This document shows, one piece after another, positions 1 to 11,539 of a stretch of 64,000 nt of DNA. The stretch's first letter is position 1. Each line of letters begins with the position of its first letter. Position numbers and translations under genes: made by a program. This DNA comes from Hymenopus coronatus (Eukaryota > Arthropoda > Insecta > Mantodea > Hymenopodidae), in NCBI GenBank assembly GCA_030762935.1, contig CM060883.1, positions 52,164,001 to 52,228,000 on the forward strand, read 5' to 3'. The notes beneath the pieces are model-generated. The model saw only the letters and a list, made by a program, of their open reading frames with translations, was not told the origin of the DNA and did no database searches.

Positions 1-175
1 TTCAATAGATGGCCCGGGTTCGATCCCATGTGAAATTTGTGGTAGACAATGCGATGCAAGGGCGGGTTTCTCTGGGTTCTCCATCGCATTCCACCGGTGC
101 ATCCGGTCATCAGCGTCATCGTCTACAGTACCATAGTAGTAAAAGCGGGCGTTAAACACTATAAAAACAATACTT
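1..175 (+). repeat. SINE-3 copy, 3' part, cut by the window edge
   Basis: This starts inside a tRNA-like head whose B box is visible as GGGTTCGATCCC (positions 17-28). It continues with the family body (a 'gtggtagacaatgcg' segment, 'ccatcgcattccaccggtgc') and ends in 'aaagcgggcgttaaacac'. The same body occurs inverted at 22757-22992 and, diverged, at 23228-23460. The A box lies outside the window. The SINE assignment rests on the pol III B box plus repetition within the window. Confidence 0.75.
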
Positions 176-500
176 TGTTATCAAGATCGTGTGAATGAAA
201 CACAACTTTTTTGTGGTGCTATACATAGTGTTCCCAAATCGTTTACTTGGTTTAAATATGCAACCGAAATTCATCAAGGATGGTAAAATATTTCTACTGT
301 TTTATCATTACATTACATAGACTACTTATTTCGCTTTCAGCTATTTTATTTAAAAGCGTTCTGGTATTAAACACATTTACCTCGTATGAGGCAATTGATT
401 TGGTGTACAGCAGTAAGCTTTGATTGTTCCTACATCGATCTAATCGACATATTGTTTTCTATTAACTTTGTATGATAGTATAATATTTTTTTTATTTACC
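176..500. other. Unassigned AT-rich DNA
   Basis: I see no ORF of note, no terminal repeats and no match to the repeat families in this window. Confidence 0.6.
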
Positions 501-730
501 TTAAGGTCCTTTAACCTGGTAGGTCATATCGGACGATTAATTAAATCTGTGAAATGATACTCAAAGGATATCGGGTCCATGGATCTTAAAGTTACTCCAC
601 ATTCCTCTTCGTAGGGTAAGGGAAAACCCCGAAAAATGTTTTTCTAGTTAATTCACCCTAAGTGAGATTCGAACTCGCGACCTCTTAAATGTGAAGCAGA
701 TACGCTAGCCCTACATTACCGAGGCGGGCA
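501..730 (-). repeat. SINE-2 copy
   Basis: Read on the minus strand, this begins 'gcccgcctcggtaatgtag' and carries a B box-like GAGTTCGAATCTC (about 665-680). A body follows with 'tttttcggggttttccctta' and 'atggaccc', ending 'gacctaccaggttaaaggac'. A second copy in the opposite orientation lies at 21445-21685 with the same order of blocks, so this is a genuine dispersed family. The tRNA-like head indicates a tRNA-derived SINE. Confidence 0.75.
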
Positions 731-819
731 ACTATAATCCATATAATAGGAGTACATTATTATTATTTTTTTGTTTGTTGAGTCTTCAATCCTTGGATTG
801 GTTTGCAGCGACTCTCCAT

Positions 820-1425
820 TCAGATTTTCTCTGTTTTCCGTTTGAGTTCTTCATATTTACTGCATTTCATATCTTCCATATTTTGTTTTATATATTGTGA
901 TCTTGCTCTTCCTTTGCCACTTCTTCCTTCTATCATACCTTCTATTATAATATTTAGTGTGCTCTGATGTCTTAATAAATGCCCTATTAATTTTGTTCTT
1001 CTTCTTTTAATTTGGTTCCAAATTCGTTTTTCCGCTTCTGCTCTTTCATATACTTCTTCATTTTTAATTTTGTCACTCCATTTAATTTTTAGCATTTTCC
1101 TATAGCACCATGTTTCAAATGCTTCTATTCTCTTTCTTTCTGCTTTTAAAATTGTCCAAGTTTCACATCCATATAACATAATACTCCATACATATGTTTG
1201 TAATAAATTCTTCCTGGTTTCAAGGCTAATATTGTTTGCAGTAAATAGCTGGTACTTTTTATTAAAAGCAAGTTTTGCGTGTTGTATTCTACTGGTTATT
1301 TCTGTTTTGCTCCTTCCATCAGCTGTTATTTTGCTTCCTAGATATTGAAATATTTCGGTTTCTTCTAATAGTTGTCCATTTAGTTTAATTTTTGTGTTAC
1401 TATTCCCTTTCTTCCTGCAAGTCAT
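820..1425 (-). pseudogene. RTE-type non-LTR retrotransposon, C-terminal fragment of reverse transcriptase ORF
   Basis: This is an open frame of 201 codons whose protein matches the region after the RT palm in RTE-clade endonuclease-reverse transcriptases. Seen in order are YLGSKITADGRSKTEI (the thumb-entry 'YLG' block), KLAFNKKYQLF, the strongly conserved LYGCETWT, EAFETWCYRKMLKIKW and an IGHLLRH-like block near the C-terminus. Endonuclease and RT catalytic motifs are absent, so this is a 5'-truncated copy, the usual product of incomplete target-primed reverse transcription. Its AT-rich codon use matches the surrounding DNA. The RTE assignment follows from family knowledge; related clades such as CR1 lack this exact block order. 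It is not functional alone. Confidence 0.85.
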
Positions 1426-1478
1426 AATTTTTGTTTTTGATTTATTAATGTTTTAAGTTGTAGTTGTTCCTTAATGTA

Positions 1479-1553
1479 CATTATTATTATTGTTATTATT
1501 ATTATTATTAGTGGTAACCAGCACCACTCCACCACTACTACCACCACCACCTT
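1479..1553 (+). repeat. Compound microsatellite (ATT)n and CCA-rich
   Basis: An ATT/ATTGTT run is followed by CCACTACTACCACCACCACC. The short ORFs across it are low-complexity artefacts. Confidence 0.85.
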
Positions 1554-1557
1554 TACA

Positions 1558-1765
1558 TACCGTGCTACTCAAAAGGTTAACATGTCGGCTTCAAAGGCTG
1601 CGATAAGACGTGTTTTACTCCACGCGTACTCTGTCTTTCTATCATTTGTGATTTCTATTGGCTGAAACGACGCGCTTATTGGTGCACTGTAAAACGTAGG
1701 CGATTTCCCAGAATAATCAGTGCGTTATATGAGAGGCCCATGTTAACCTTTTGAGTAGCATGGTA
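1558..1765. mobile_element. MITE with 27-bp terminal inverted repeats
   Basis: The left end (1558-1584) and the reverse complement of the right end (1739-1765) agree at 26 of 27 positions; the TIR begins TACC[G/A]TGCTACTC. The outermost TA on each side is consistent with a TA target duplication, as in Tc1/mariner-type elements. The roughly 150-bp interior is non-coding. This is a small non-autonomous DNA transposon, and I cannot name its autonomous partner. Confidence 0.8.
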
Positions 1766-1974
1766 ATACATGTACAGAGCCACAACTATTAACAGATTAA
1801 AATGTATACCACCCTTTAAACTCTGTAACATACAACTAACTACATTACTGGAGCACAGTGCATAACTACGAAGCTCATGAAGTGGACGGAGATTCGGAAA
1901 TACCGTATAAATGTAGATAGTACTACAAATACATTTTAAAATTTGAAACTAACACTTCTCTTTCTTTTTTACAG

Positions 1975-2021
1975 GAAAATTAACGTATAGCGCATGTCCT
2001 AAAACCGCTACCCGAGATAAG
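1975..2021 (+). CDS. Candidate internal exon of an unidentified gene
   Basis: A 16-nt pyrimidine-rich tract ending in ACAG directly precedes position 1975, and a perfect GTAAGT donor follows at 2022-2027. The 47-nt segment between them has one open frame, the third (two nucleotides, then 15 codons), reading KLTYSACPKTATRDK. The other two frames contain stops. It would enter in phase 1 and leave in phase 0. I do not recognise the peptide. The paired strong splice signals make a real exon plausible, but a chance match is also possible in 64 kb of sequence. No promoter or neighbouring exon is evident. Confidence 0.3.
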
Positions 2022-2379
2022 GTAAGTAATTTGTACTGTAGTAGGCTAATTTCTCTGCAGTATAATTTTCTATTTTACGCATATTCAATACCTTTCTTTT
2101 CTGTTACTCTCTTTGATCACAATCACTTATATTAACAGAGAAACGATTTAGAGAAACTTAAATAGCCAGAGCAAAAACAGTAAAGCGAAAGATAGGCAAT
2201 TCTTCGATATAACTTGCGAAAACAGCAGTGCTAGTTGGCGAAATTACGTCATCGTATTTTTTATAGTGTTTAATTTATTGAAGGTGTGTTTTAAGCTTAT
2301 GGTAAAAATGTAGTTTGTGCGTAATTTACCTTTAAGCTTAACTCTTTTATTCTTACAATACTTAAGCTTACCAACACAG
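2022..2379. other. Unassigned AT-rich DNA
   Basis: Nothing is recognisable here. If 1975-2021 is an exon, this would be intron. Confidence 0.5.
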
Positions 2380-2655
2380 TAGAAAAATTATATGTCGAGA
2401 TTTCACCGTTAATATATATTTAGATGCTCCTTGAACTCCCTCACCCCCTGCAAATAGAAATGGTCCATTTGTATGCGTGTGTGCGCGCGTGCGCATATGA
2501 ACAGCATAACTTAAACATGAAAAGTTGAAATTCTCCATCTTCAAAAGTATGTAACACAATTTTTAAGAAAATCTCACTCCCCAAACTATCGTTTCTATAA
2601 CTTTTAGACAATTGTAATTTTCTCAAAAATGGCTGTAACTCTTTTGACTAAAATA
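2380..2655 (-). repeat. Rep-A copy, partial
   Basis: This matches the middle of Rep-A in minus orientation ('cgagatttcaccg', a TG-rich microsatellite near 2475-2495, 'ttttctcaaaaatggctgta'). It stops where the Tc1-like element begins at a TA, which suggests that the transposon interrupted or truncated this copy. Confidence 0.75.
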
Positions 2656-2656
2656 T

Positions 2657-3988
2657 ACTGGTGTGCATAATCTAAGGACGAAAGTAACATTCGCATGCTG
2701 TGCCACTGCTCGATGAAACTTGTATCATAGTTGCTAAAGTAGGCAACTAAACGAAATATGCAATGAGACGAACAGAAATGACATTTTATTCAAGAAAGTA
2801 AGCTACACTAAAGTCACTACGCCATTTATGGTCCGCTAAATTTACAAAGATAAAGCCTTTGTGCTTAAAAGGGTGTATAACCACCACGGACCACAATGGA
2901 TGTTTTGCATCGTACTCCTACGCTGGCCATAAGGTTGGTAAGGAGTTCTCGTGGTTCTTCCTCCACCAGCGCTGTTGACAACTGTTGGATCGTCGTTCGT
3001 GCATGTGGCCATACTGCAATGCTTCTCTCCAAAGCATTCCACACGTGTTCAATGGGATTTAAATTGGAGGAACGGACAAGACGACTATTCTATCATTCCA
3101 AGAGATCTTCCACCTGCGCTGTTTGATGCGGTCGTGCATTACCTCTAAAATGAAGTCAGAGCCGACTGCATCTCTGAAAAGATGCATATGGTGAAAGACT
3201 ACCGTATCTCAATAACGTTCACTAGCGAGTTCAAAGATTTGGAGGTCGGTACTCACATGGAACATTATGCCTCCTCATACCATAACACCCGGACCACCAA
3301 AATGATCCCTTTCAAGGATGTTCCTTGGTGTATTACATGTTCCCATCTCTGTCCAGAGGAGGGTACATCGAGAATCACTACTCAGACCGAATCTGCTCTC
3401 ATTCTCGTTGGTCCAATTTTGATGCCCTAGAACAATTGCAAACGGTGCCGCCGACTTTTGGGTGTCAATGGAACACTACGTACTGGACGTCGGGCAAAGA
3501 GACCACCCCTATGTAGCCGCTGTGAGATTGCGTGTCTTTTAAGTGTGGTAGCAATTGTAACTGTCTTTGATGTGGATCCCTTCTTGCAAGTTGAACAATG
3601 AAGCTGTCATCTGCTGCTGTGGTTGACAGTGGTCGACCACCTACTTTCCTTTTTTTTTTTTTTTTTTTAAATACAGTACCGGAGTCTGATCAGGACTCCG
3701 GCACTGTATACCCTACTTTTATTTATCTTTTTCTTTTTACCTTGTTTTGCCGTATTATTACTGTTTTCTTACTTTTACAACACCCACGCTACGAAGCACC
3801 AAAGCGGGACGCCTTGGCGAGCGGCCAGGGGGACCGGCATCCTTGGGACAGCAGTGCGTGTGGTTTGGAAGGCTTCCCATGCAATAATGCTGTGAGCAAT
3901 ACCAAACTCCTGGACAGCACTTCGTCCTTCTTCCGGTCCCGACGATTCTTCCCCGTGTGAAGTCAGCAAAATGTTGTCTATGGGCCAT
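2657..3988 (-). pseudogene. Tc1-like DNA transposon, broken transposase
   Basis: The 3' terminus has a typical Tc1-like inverted repeat start, CTGGTGTGCATAATCTAAGG, next to a TA. The minus-strand transposase can be followed piecewise. It starts at ATG 3986-3988 with HFADFTRGRIVG (N-terminal helix-turn-helix), then EFGIAHSIIA and AFQTTRTAV. The middle has SRFGLSSDSR and LLWTEMGTC of the DDE core, then a 'pNPIEHVWNALER' block, and the end is VRGGYTPF with a stop at 2865-2867. Several frameshifts and stops separate these pieces, and the first catalytic Asp context is altered (NESRF in place of DESRF). A T-run plus a hairpin sits at 3648-3708 inside the gene. No matching right inverted repeat is seen, so the element is immobile. 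Confidence 0.85.
3648..3708. other. Poly(T) followed by a near-perfect 37-bp palindrome
   Basis: A run of T is followed at 3672-3708 by TACAGTACCGGAGTC, then TGATCA, then the inverted match GGACTCCGGCACTGTA, with one mismatch between the arms. It lies inside the Tc1-like pseudogene and probably belongs to a small insertion that splits the N-terminal part from the rest. Confidence 0.6.
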
Positions 3989-4019
3989 GTTGTAAAGATT
4001 AAATGAAGGGACAGGAAAT

Positions 4020-4195
4020 ACGGGGTAATGAAGAAACCTCCTCAGCGTTTGCCTAGTGACCTGGTAAAAACTTCCGAAAAAACCGATGGATCACGGAGGT
4101 TGGCCGAGGAACCGATCCCCTGACTGTGCCAGTCTCAGATGAAGCGCCTAAGCAACCTAGCCTGGTTAGAGAACGACTAATTCTGGCTTTGGAAG
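4020..4195 (-). repeat. SINE-like fragment
   Basis: This GC-richer block contains 'cggggtaatgaagaaacctcc' and 'ccgaaaaaaccgatgg'. Its make-up resembles tRNA-derived SINE bodies, but I see no second copy in the window, so the assignment is weak. Confidence 0.3.
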
Positions 4196-4252
4196 GGGCG
4201 GGGGAAATACACGATAAATCAACAAATGGTTTTGTTATATTCTGCAATTTTT

Positions 4253-5969
4253 ACTTTATCTACATGTACTATGTACAGTGTTTAGAGAAGGTATTGCATT
4301 CCACCCAAAATTTCGATACCCAGATTTCACCAGAAATACATGTTTTGGGTCCCGCTGAATCCAAAAGAATCTGATGTGCACCATTCACATGACTATCTCC
4401 ATATCCATGCAACAAATAATTCTTAAAAAGCTTATACTTCTATTTACTTTATGCTAATCAGAAAAAAATAGTAGAAATAGTCTAATTACTCGCTTCCTTG
4501 TAAGTAGAAGCGAAATAAGGGAAACCGTAAGTTAAAGTGATAGTCAAAAGCTGGTTGCTATGTCAATGAAGTTCCTTTGTCTATATGGATAGGAGTTGAC
4601 AAGTTAAAATATGAGAAAGGTATACGTTTTTCATACCAGAAACCAAAAATAAGGAATGTCACAAATACGACGAACTCCACGAAAAAAATGTATATAACAT
4701 AAATTGTGTGTTTTAATGTGTTCTACATCTTTTGTGTAGTAAGTTTTTGTCCATCTCTTACGGTTTAGCAGTTATTCAAATTTTAGTAAAATTCATCTAG
4801 AATAAACTACTCTTCAGAGGCTATTCCCAGAAAATTCAAGATATACATTTTATTATTCAGGTAAATATCTTTAATATATTAAATTTTAATCAAAACCGTT
4901 AGAACCATTTTTGAGAAAATCAAAATTTTCGAAAAAAGTTCCATGTAAAGGGTAGTTGGGGGTGGGGGGACTTTTCTCAAAATCTTCGTGTCGCATCCCT
5001 GGAAGATACTAAACTTAAATACCAAGTTTGGTATTTTACCTACTTTTCGTTTTTGAGTTATCGTGTTCACAGACACACGGTCACACACACACACGGACCT
5101 TTTTGTGAAAGTGCTTTTTTTGGATATTGGGGACCCTAAAACATATATTTCCGGTGAAATCTCGGTATCGAATTTGTTGGTGGAATGCAATACTTTCTCT
5201 ATACACTATGTACATAGTGCGTATGGAGAAAGTAAAAAGCATTTTTAGAAAAAGGTCCGTGTGTGCGTGTCTGTGGACAGGATAGCTCAAAAACGAAAAG
5301 ACCGTTGAGTACCAAACTTGGCATTTAAATTTGCTATCTTCCAAGGATACGACACGAACATTTTCAATAAAATCCCCCACCCCCAACTACCCTTTACATC
5401 GAACTATTTTCGAAAATGTTTATGTTCTTAAAAATGGCTCTAACGATTTTGAATTAAAATATGGTATTAAAGATATTTACCTGACAAATAAATTTGGATT
5501 TTCTGGGAGTAGCCTCTGAAGACTACTTTATTCTGGATCAATTTTACGGAATTTTGCATAACTGCTAAACCGTAAGAGATGGACAAAAACTTACCACACA
5601 AAAAATGTAGAGCACGTTAAAACACACAATTTATGTAACATACATATTTTTCGTGGAGTTCGATCGTCTTTGATATATTCCTTGTTTTTGGTTTCAGCTT
5701 TGAAAAACTTAATACTTTTCTCATATAGGAATTTGTCAACTGCTGTCCATACAAACGAAGGAACTTCAGTCACATAGCAACCAGCTCTTGACTATCACTT
5801 TAACCTATGGTACTCCCTTATTTCGCTTCTACTTACAAGGAAACAAGTAATAAGACTATATTTCTGCTAATTTTTTCTCCATTAGCATGAAGTAAATATA
5901 AGCATAAGCTTTTGAACAATAATTTGTTACAGAGATGTAGAGAAAGTCATGTGAATGGAACTCATAAGA
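4253..5969 (-). repeat. Rep-A copy in minus orientation, split by a nested Rep-A
   Basis: The left piece (4253-about 4366) holds the outer end of the family ('actttatctacatgtacta' to 'ccgctgaatccaaaa'). The rest resumes at about 5238 with 'gcatttttagaaaaaggtcc' and runs to 'ggaactcataaga' at 5969. Joining the two pieces gives the normal order seen in unbroken minus copies such as 19500-19885. The whole copy is flanked by T-runs. Confidence 0.85.
4370..5233 (+). repeat. Rep-A, full-length copy nested in another Rep-A
   Basis: The copy runs from TCTGATGTG to GGAGAAAGT, 864 bp. In order it contains the AAGCTTATACTTC block, the CTTACGGTTTAGCAG block, GAGGCTATTCCCAGAAAATTC, GGGTGGGGGGA, GGAAGATACTAAACTTAAAT, a CA microsatellite, TTTCCGGTGAAATCTCGG and the terminal palindrome family CACTATGTACATAGTG. 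A-runs flank it on both sides. The insertion point is the oligo(A) stretch of the host copy. Confidence 0.88.
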
Positions 5970-8329
5970 TTTTTATGTTAGTTTCATATGTGAATTTAAA
6001 GTAAAAGTGAGCGAAGAAGGTGATTTTCACTATTCATTAGGAACAATTTTAAAAGCAGTCCAAGATACACCAATTAATTAATACACTTCCAGAAAAGTCA
6101 AGGCAAGTTTATGTACACAGTTATACGAAATTTAAAGTACTGGTGTGGAGTAATGAAGCAGATGCAAATACTGATCTTTATTTGGCGTATTTTTATAAAA
6201 AGTCGAAATGTTTTAAATATTTGGAGTGAGTATTTCATGGTGAGATCAATTGGTTTCATTAAGTTTACTACTGAAATCAGCAGGCTTGGAAAATATAAAA
6301 TACAAATACAATACTTCTAATAATAGAGAAAATATGCCGCTAGTAAGAATTACAACTTGTAATGGTTGTAGTATTACAATAACTATTAATTGGGAGAGAA
6401 AGCTTTTTGTTTTAATGTATATTATTATCAAGAAAAATAAAAATCAAGTGATCATCAGTAAAGTGTTTTGTACGTTTTGTTGAACCAGTATTTTATGCTT
6501 TGATAGCATGTTTTGTGTTTTCTTAGAATATGAAGTATAGGTTTTGTTGCCTAGAAACTACAAATTAAATTATGATTATTATTATAATAGTAGATAAAAT
6601 ATTGTTTTTGTCTTTCATTGTCATATGAAGTATTTCGCTCCTCAGAAGTAAGGCTTGTACACATTTTGTCTGCTCTGGAAATCCATGACAATAAATATCT
6701 TAATAACCTGAACTACCATGATGTGTATTTGTGTTGCCGTTTGATAAATAAACTGATTATAACAGGGTTGGCCTTGAAACAAGGAAACAATAATTTAGCT
6801 CCAACTAACATAAGTTGTACAGAAGCAGTGATCCATGTTCTTTACGCTGGTGGTCAGATCTTGTGAGATGAAGCGTGGTATATAGCACCTGCAGGTTCAA
6901 AAACCCGAAGAGAATAGCACACCAATAAAATTCACGTAATAGATTTGTGACCCTTTCTGCCACCAGAGCTCACCTTCACCGATAGAAGAGCTAAAAACGT
7001 ATATGCATTAAAGATATTTAAGAAAGCTGTGGATTTTCAATTAAGCGTCATTTCGCAACAATATTCTTAAGCAATGATTAGACCAAAATAGTTCTTTCAA
7101 AAGTAAGTCAAGACAAGTAAATCAAAACTATTCCTTTTAAAGTATACCTTTATTCAATCGAACAAAAGGAGTTACCATTATATATAGGTCTAAATAAAAC
7201 ATGTGTGGCACGTCGTTTTAGAGTCAATTGAAATCGGTGGCATTAATTATTTATGATTTTGTGGTAGTGAAGCAATTGGGTAAATAACGCATCTTATCCG
7301 TTCTACGTTTTTTTTTATCCTATCCTGAATTGTACGACGTGCGTAAATTTACAATCTATTTTTATGGTTTCAAACGAAGTAATTTGTAGTCTTAGTGCTA
7401 TACAGTTGCCATGAAAGGCGTTGAAGTAAACACCTGCTGGGATTGCTCGACGGACTTCCAGCTGATCAGTTAACATTTTGAAAGAAGCGTGGCTAATTTG
7501 CTGTTGCGTACATACGACCTTGGGCCGCTTTGAATTACTCAGTGGTCAAGGACGTCACGAAATCACTGCTATGAAGTGGAGGTCTGTCATACACAAATTA
7601 CGGAACAATAAAACCTCATCTGCTTTTCAGTACTTTATGTCCTCATCGGATAACACGAAGAACCAATTATTCAGTGTGATGGTTGGTATCGGAGAGTTTT
7701 TTGTCTGGTCGTAAACCTTGAGAGCCGTAATGCCGATCGTACTATTATAAAAACCTGATTTGCTTCATTCACATGTCTTTCCCTAGCTGTTCCACAAACA
7801 GATTTTCCTTGCAAAAGATTAAACCGAGATGAGAGTCGTCTTATTGGGAATCACTTCCTGAGAAAAACAGCAAATCCTATGGGAGACGACTTTTGTCCGA
7901 GAACTGCATCAGATCTGAAATTATCTAAGCGCTCCCTCCTCCTTGATAATCTTATTCATTAACGTGTGGCCTTTATGCACGGACACAGAAGCCCGAATTT
8001 TCGCACACTACCGTTTGGCTTCTTATGTCCCAAAAGTCGTCTCTTGTGGCGCCAGCCACATATGCTCCCCTCGATATCTTAGTTAAAAGGAGCATTCCCC
8101 ACACCCTATGGCTACTTTACGAGAGGGGAGACTTACCCAAGAACACTTATGTCTTCACCTAACTGAAAAGCTTTCTGTTACAATGCCAGCCAGCTTAGTA
8201 TTTATCCCACTTTAGGTTTTGAAATATACCATTTACATAAAAGTACATAATACATGCTTAATGTATCAGTTTCAGGAGATCTCAACAACTATATTTTGGG
8301 TGAAATCTTGATACACGTCTTTTTTTTTT
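5970..8329. other. Unassigned AT-rich DNA, 2.4 kb
   Basis: Short open frames occur (for example 6618-6866 and 7478-7714 +), but none has a recognisable domain, a convincing codon pattern or splice signals. I found no inverted-repeat ends or SINE heads. Confidence 0.6.
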
Positions 8330-9146
8330 AGTAAACCTTCTCTATCACGTTTGTACAAGAGCAGGAAATTTTATTCCACCCAAAAGGTCTATATCGATAT
8401 TTCACCGGAAATACATGTTATGAGGCCCCCTGAATCCAAAATAATTTTTAGAGGTCGGCGCGTATGTGTTTTTGCTGTGGGCAGCATAGCTCAAAAAGAC
8501 CGTTAAATACCAAACGAAACTTTTCAAAATAATCCCCCCTTCTTCAACTATCCTTTACATGGAACATTTTTCGAAAATTTTGATTTTCTCAAAACTGGTT
8601 CTAATGATTTTGATTAAAATTTCTTATATTTAAGATATTTACATGACAAATAAAATGTATATCTTAAATTTTCTGGGAATAGCCTCTGAATACATGTTTA
8701 TTCTGGATGAATTTTGTGGAATTTTGCATACCTAGTTAACCGTAAGAGAGAGACAAAAACTTATGCAACAAAAAATGCAGATCTCGTTAAAACGCACAAT
8801 TTATGTTATATGTTATATATATTTCTTAGGGTTGGCCATTTTTTTGATATTCCTTGTTATTAGTTTCAGCTTTAAAATACTTTATACTTTTCTCATACAG
8901 GAATTTGTCAACTCCTGTCCATACATACAAACAAAGGTACTTCAATTACATAGCAAGCAGCGTTTAAAAGATTTTACTATTGCTTTAAACTGTGATACTC
9001 CTTTCGTTCTACTTACAAGAAAGCAAATAATAAGACAATTTCTGCTATTTTTTTCTCGACTAGTATCAAGCAAAAAGAAGAATAAGCTTTTAGCAATAAC
9101 TTATTGCAGAGATGTAGAGAAAGTCATGTGAATGGAACATATCAGA
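8330..9146 (-). repeat. Rep-A copy, near full length
   Basis: This begins with a variant of the palindromic end ('ccttctctatcacgtttgtac') after a T-run and ends 'agaaagtcatgtgaatgg' plus 'acatatcaga'. It lies head-to-tail with the next copy at 9159. The ORF at 8763-9131 is incidental. Confidence 0.85.
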
Positions 9147-9158
9147 TATTTTTAGTAT

Positions 9159-10032
9159 ACTTTCTCTGTAACGTTTGTACAAGAGAAGGTAATTATATTC
9201 CACCCAAAAATTCTATACCCAGATTTAACCGGAAATAAATGTTTTGAGACCCCCTGAATCCAAAATAAGAACTTTTTTTATACATGTCCGTGCATATGTG
9301 TTTTTCCGGTGGACAGCATAGCTTAAAAACGAAAAGCCGGTTAAATACTAAACTTGGCATTTAAATTCAGTATCTTCCAAGGATACGACACCAAGATTTT
9401 CAAGAACCCCCCCCCCCCAAACTACCCTTTAAATGGAACATTACCCTTTACATGGAAAATTTTTAGAATATTTTGATTTTCTCAAAAATGGGTCTAACGA
9501 TTTTGATTAAAATGCCATATGTTTAAAATATTTTTATGGCAAACGAAATCTATGTCTTGGATTTTCTGGGAATAGCCTCTGAAGATCTCTTCATTTTGAT
9601 GACTTTTATACCACTGGAAACCGTAAGAGATAAGACAAGAGCTTGCTACACAAAAAACTGAATTAATACACACAGCTTATGTCGTATACTTTTTTGTGGA
9701 GTTAACCGTTCGAGATATTCGTTGTTATTGGTTTCAGTTTTAAACTACTTAAACTTTACTCAAGCGGAAAGTCTACTTTCGTTTCATCTCTTTTGTTTCA
9801 CTCCCGGTAATGGTAAAAGAACCGAATTTCAATAATTGTTTTACATAGTGATAGCTTTTAAAAGATTTAGCCTAGTATGCTCCCTTATCTCCCCTCTACT
9901 TACAAGAAAACAAATAATAGGACCATTTTACTAATGTTTATCTCGATTTGCATGATGATAAAAGAATACGTTTTTGTAAGGAAAATTTGTTGGTGGAACA
10001 GTTAGAAAGTCATGTGAATGGAACACATCAGA
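9159..10032 (-). repeat. Rep-A copy, full length
   Basis: This runs from 'actttctctgtaacgtttg' to 'ggaacacatcaga'. It contains a C-run (about 9409-9418) at the family's G/C-rich site and a short local duplication of 'taccctttacatggaa' near 9430-9460. It is separated from the preceding copy by only about 12 bp, so the two form a tandem pair. Confidence 0.85.
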
Positions 10033-10332
10033 ACGATTTCTTCCTAAAGGTAACCAATCGGTTGGAAAGGTGAAATAAAAAGGAGAAGAAAAGAAGTTTG
10101 ATTAGAAGCAAGTCGAAGGCAAATTGTAAATCTCAATTCTACCATTATCTTTCCCGCCATTTGTATCAAACCAAGCACAAATGAAACTAATACCTCACAT
10201 CTGCTATTTTTCGTTAAACCAGTAACAAGAATATTTATGTAAAATCAATTATATTCACGTTTATCACTGTTTCTTCAGTCAAACAAGTTTCTACTGCTTG
10301 CTAATGGCTAAATGCAGATTGATAAGCTCTTA
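10033..10332. other. Unassigned AT-rich DNA
   Basis: Nothing is recognisable. Confidence 0.5.
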
Positions 10333-10893
10333 TTTTCTCTTGCACGAATGTGCAATGTACAATGTAAATAGAGCAGATGTATTCATAATTCCAAAAAGTC
10401 TATACCGAGATTTCACCGTAAATAGCCGATATATATAAGCTGATAAACTGGTAAACTGAGATAGACAAAAAGCCTACCACACAAAAAAGTGTAATCTCGT
10501 TAAAATGCATAATTTATGTCATATACATTTCTTTTCTGTAGAGTTAGCCATTTCTGAGATATTCCGTGTTATGCATTTCAATTTTAAACTACTTAATCGT
10601 TTCTCAAACGGGAAGCCATCTTTCTTTTCGTCTCTCTTTTGTTTGACTCCTGGCTTGCAAAGAGAATCGTATTTCAATTGTTTCTTATAGCGACCGGCAT
10701 TTAAAAGATTTGACTATCGCTTTAGCCTAGTACATTCCTTATTTCCCTTCTACTTCCAAAGAAGCAAGTAAAAAGACCAATTCTGCTATTAGTTATCTCG
10801 ATTAATCGTATAATCGTAGATAAAAGAAAAAATCTTTTGTAGGAAAAGTTTATTTGCGGAACAGCATGAGAAAGTCATGTGAATGGAACACAA
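10333..10893 (-). repeat. Rep-A copy with large internal deletion
   Basis: The outer end ('cttgcacgaatgtgcaatg' to 'cgagatttcaccgtaaa') is joined near 10430-10450 directly to the 'gagatagacaaaaagcc' region. This removes the microsatellite and the middle third. The far end 'agaaagtcatgtgaatggaa' is intact. Confidence 0.8.
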
Positions 10894-11022
10894 GTTCTTT
10901 GAAGTTAGCATTGGAACAGTGAATGTTAAATTATCATTAATAGCCACCGCAATAGCTTGATTTTACAGTATGTTTCTGATAATATACTAGATCCAATAAT
11001 ATCCTAATCAGGAGGGGGGAAA

Positions 11023-11501
11023 TCTGATGTGTTAAAATCACATTTCTGTACATCTCTGTAACAAATTATTGTTAAAAAGCTTATTCTACTATCTACATCA
11101 TGCTAATCGAGATAAACATTAGCAGAAATTGTCCTCATTGCTTGGTCTCTTGTAAGTAGAAGGGAAAAAATCGAATTTGTTCTATTCACATGATGTCCTC
11201 TAGCTGTTCGACAAACACACATTTTATTCAAAAGATTAATCTGTTATCTACATCATGCTAATCAAGATAAACATACGCAGAATTAGACTTATTAGCACCT
11301 TGTAAGTAGAAGGGAAATAAAATGCACAGGCTAAAGCGATATCTAGTGCTTTAAAAGCCAGTCGCTATGTGAAACAATTGAAGTTCCAATCTCTTTGCTT
11401 TCCAGGAGTAAAACGAGTAACGAGAAGAAATGTGTCTTCCCGTTTGAGAAAAGTTTAAGTGGCCAAAATTGAAAATAATATCTCGAAAACAGTTAAGGCT
11501 A

Positions 11502-11539
<38 letters not shown>

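Noticed and set aside
3598..3960. A 120-codon plus-strand frame
   Set aside because: It runs through a T-run and is antisense to the Tc1-like transposase; it is a shadow frame.
3775..3988. Overlapping minus-strand small ORFs that could look like two genes
   Set aside because: They are two frames of one frameshifted Tc1-like transposase N-terminus.
8763..9131. A 122-codon plus-strand frame
   Set aside because: It lies wholly within a Rep-A copy and has no domain; other copies do not keep it open.
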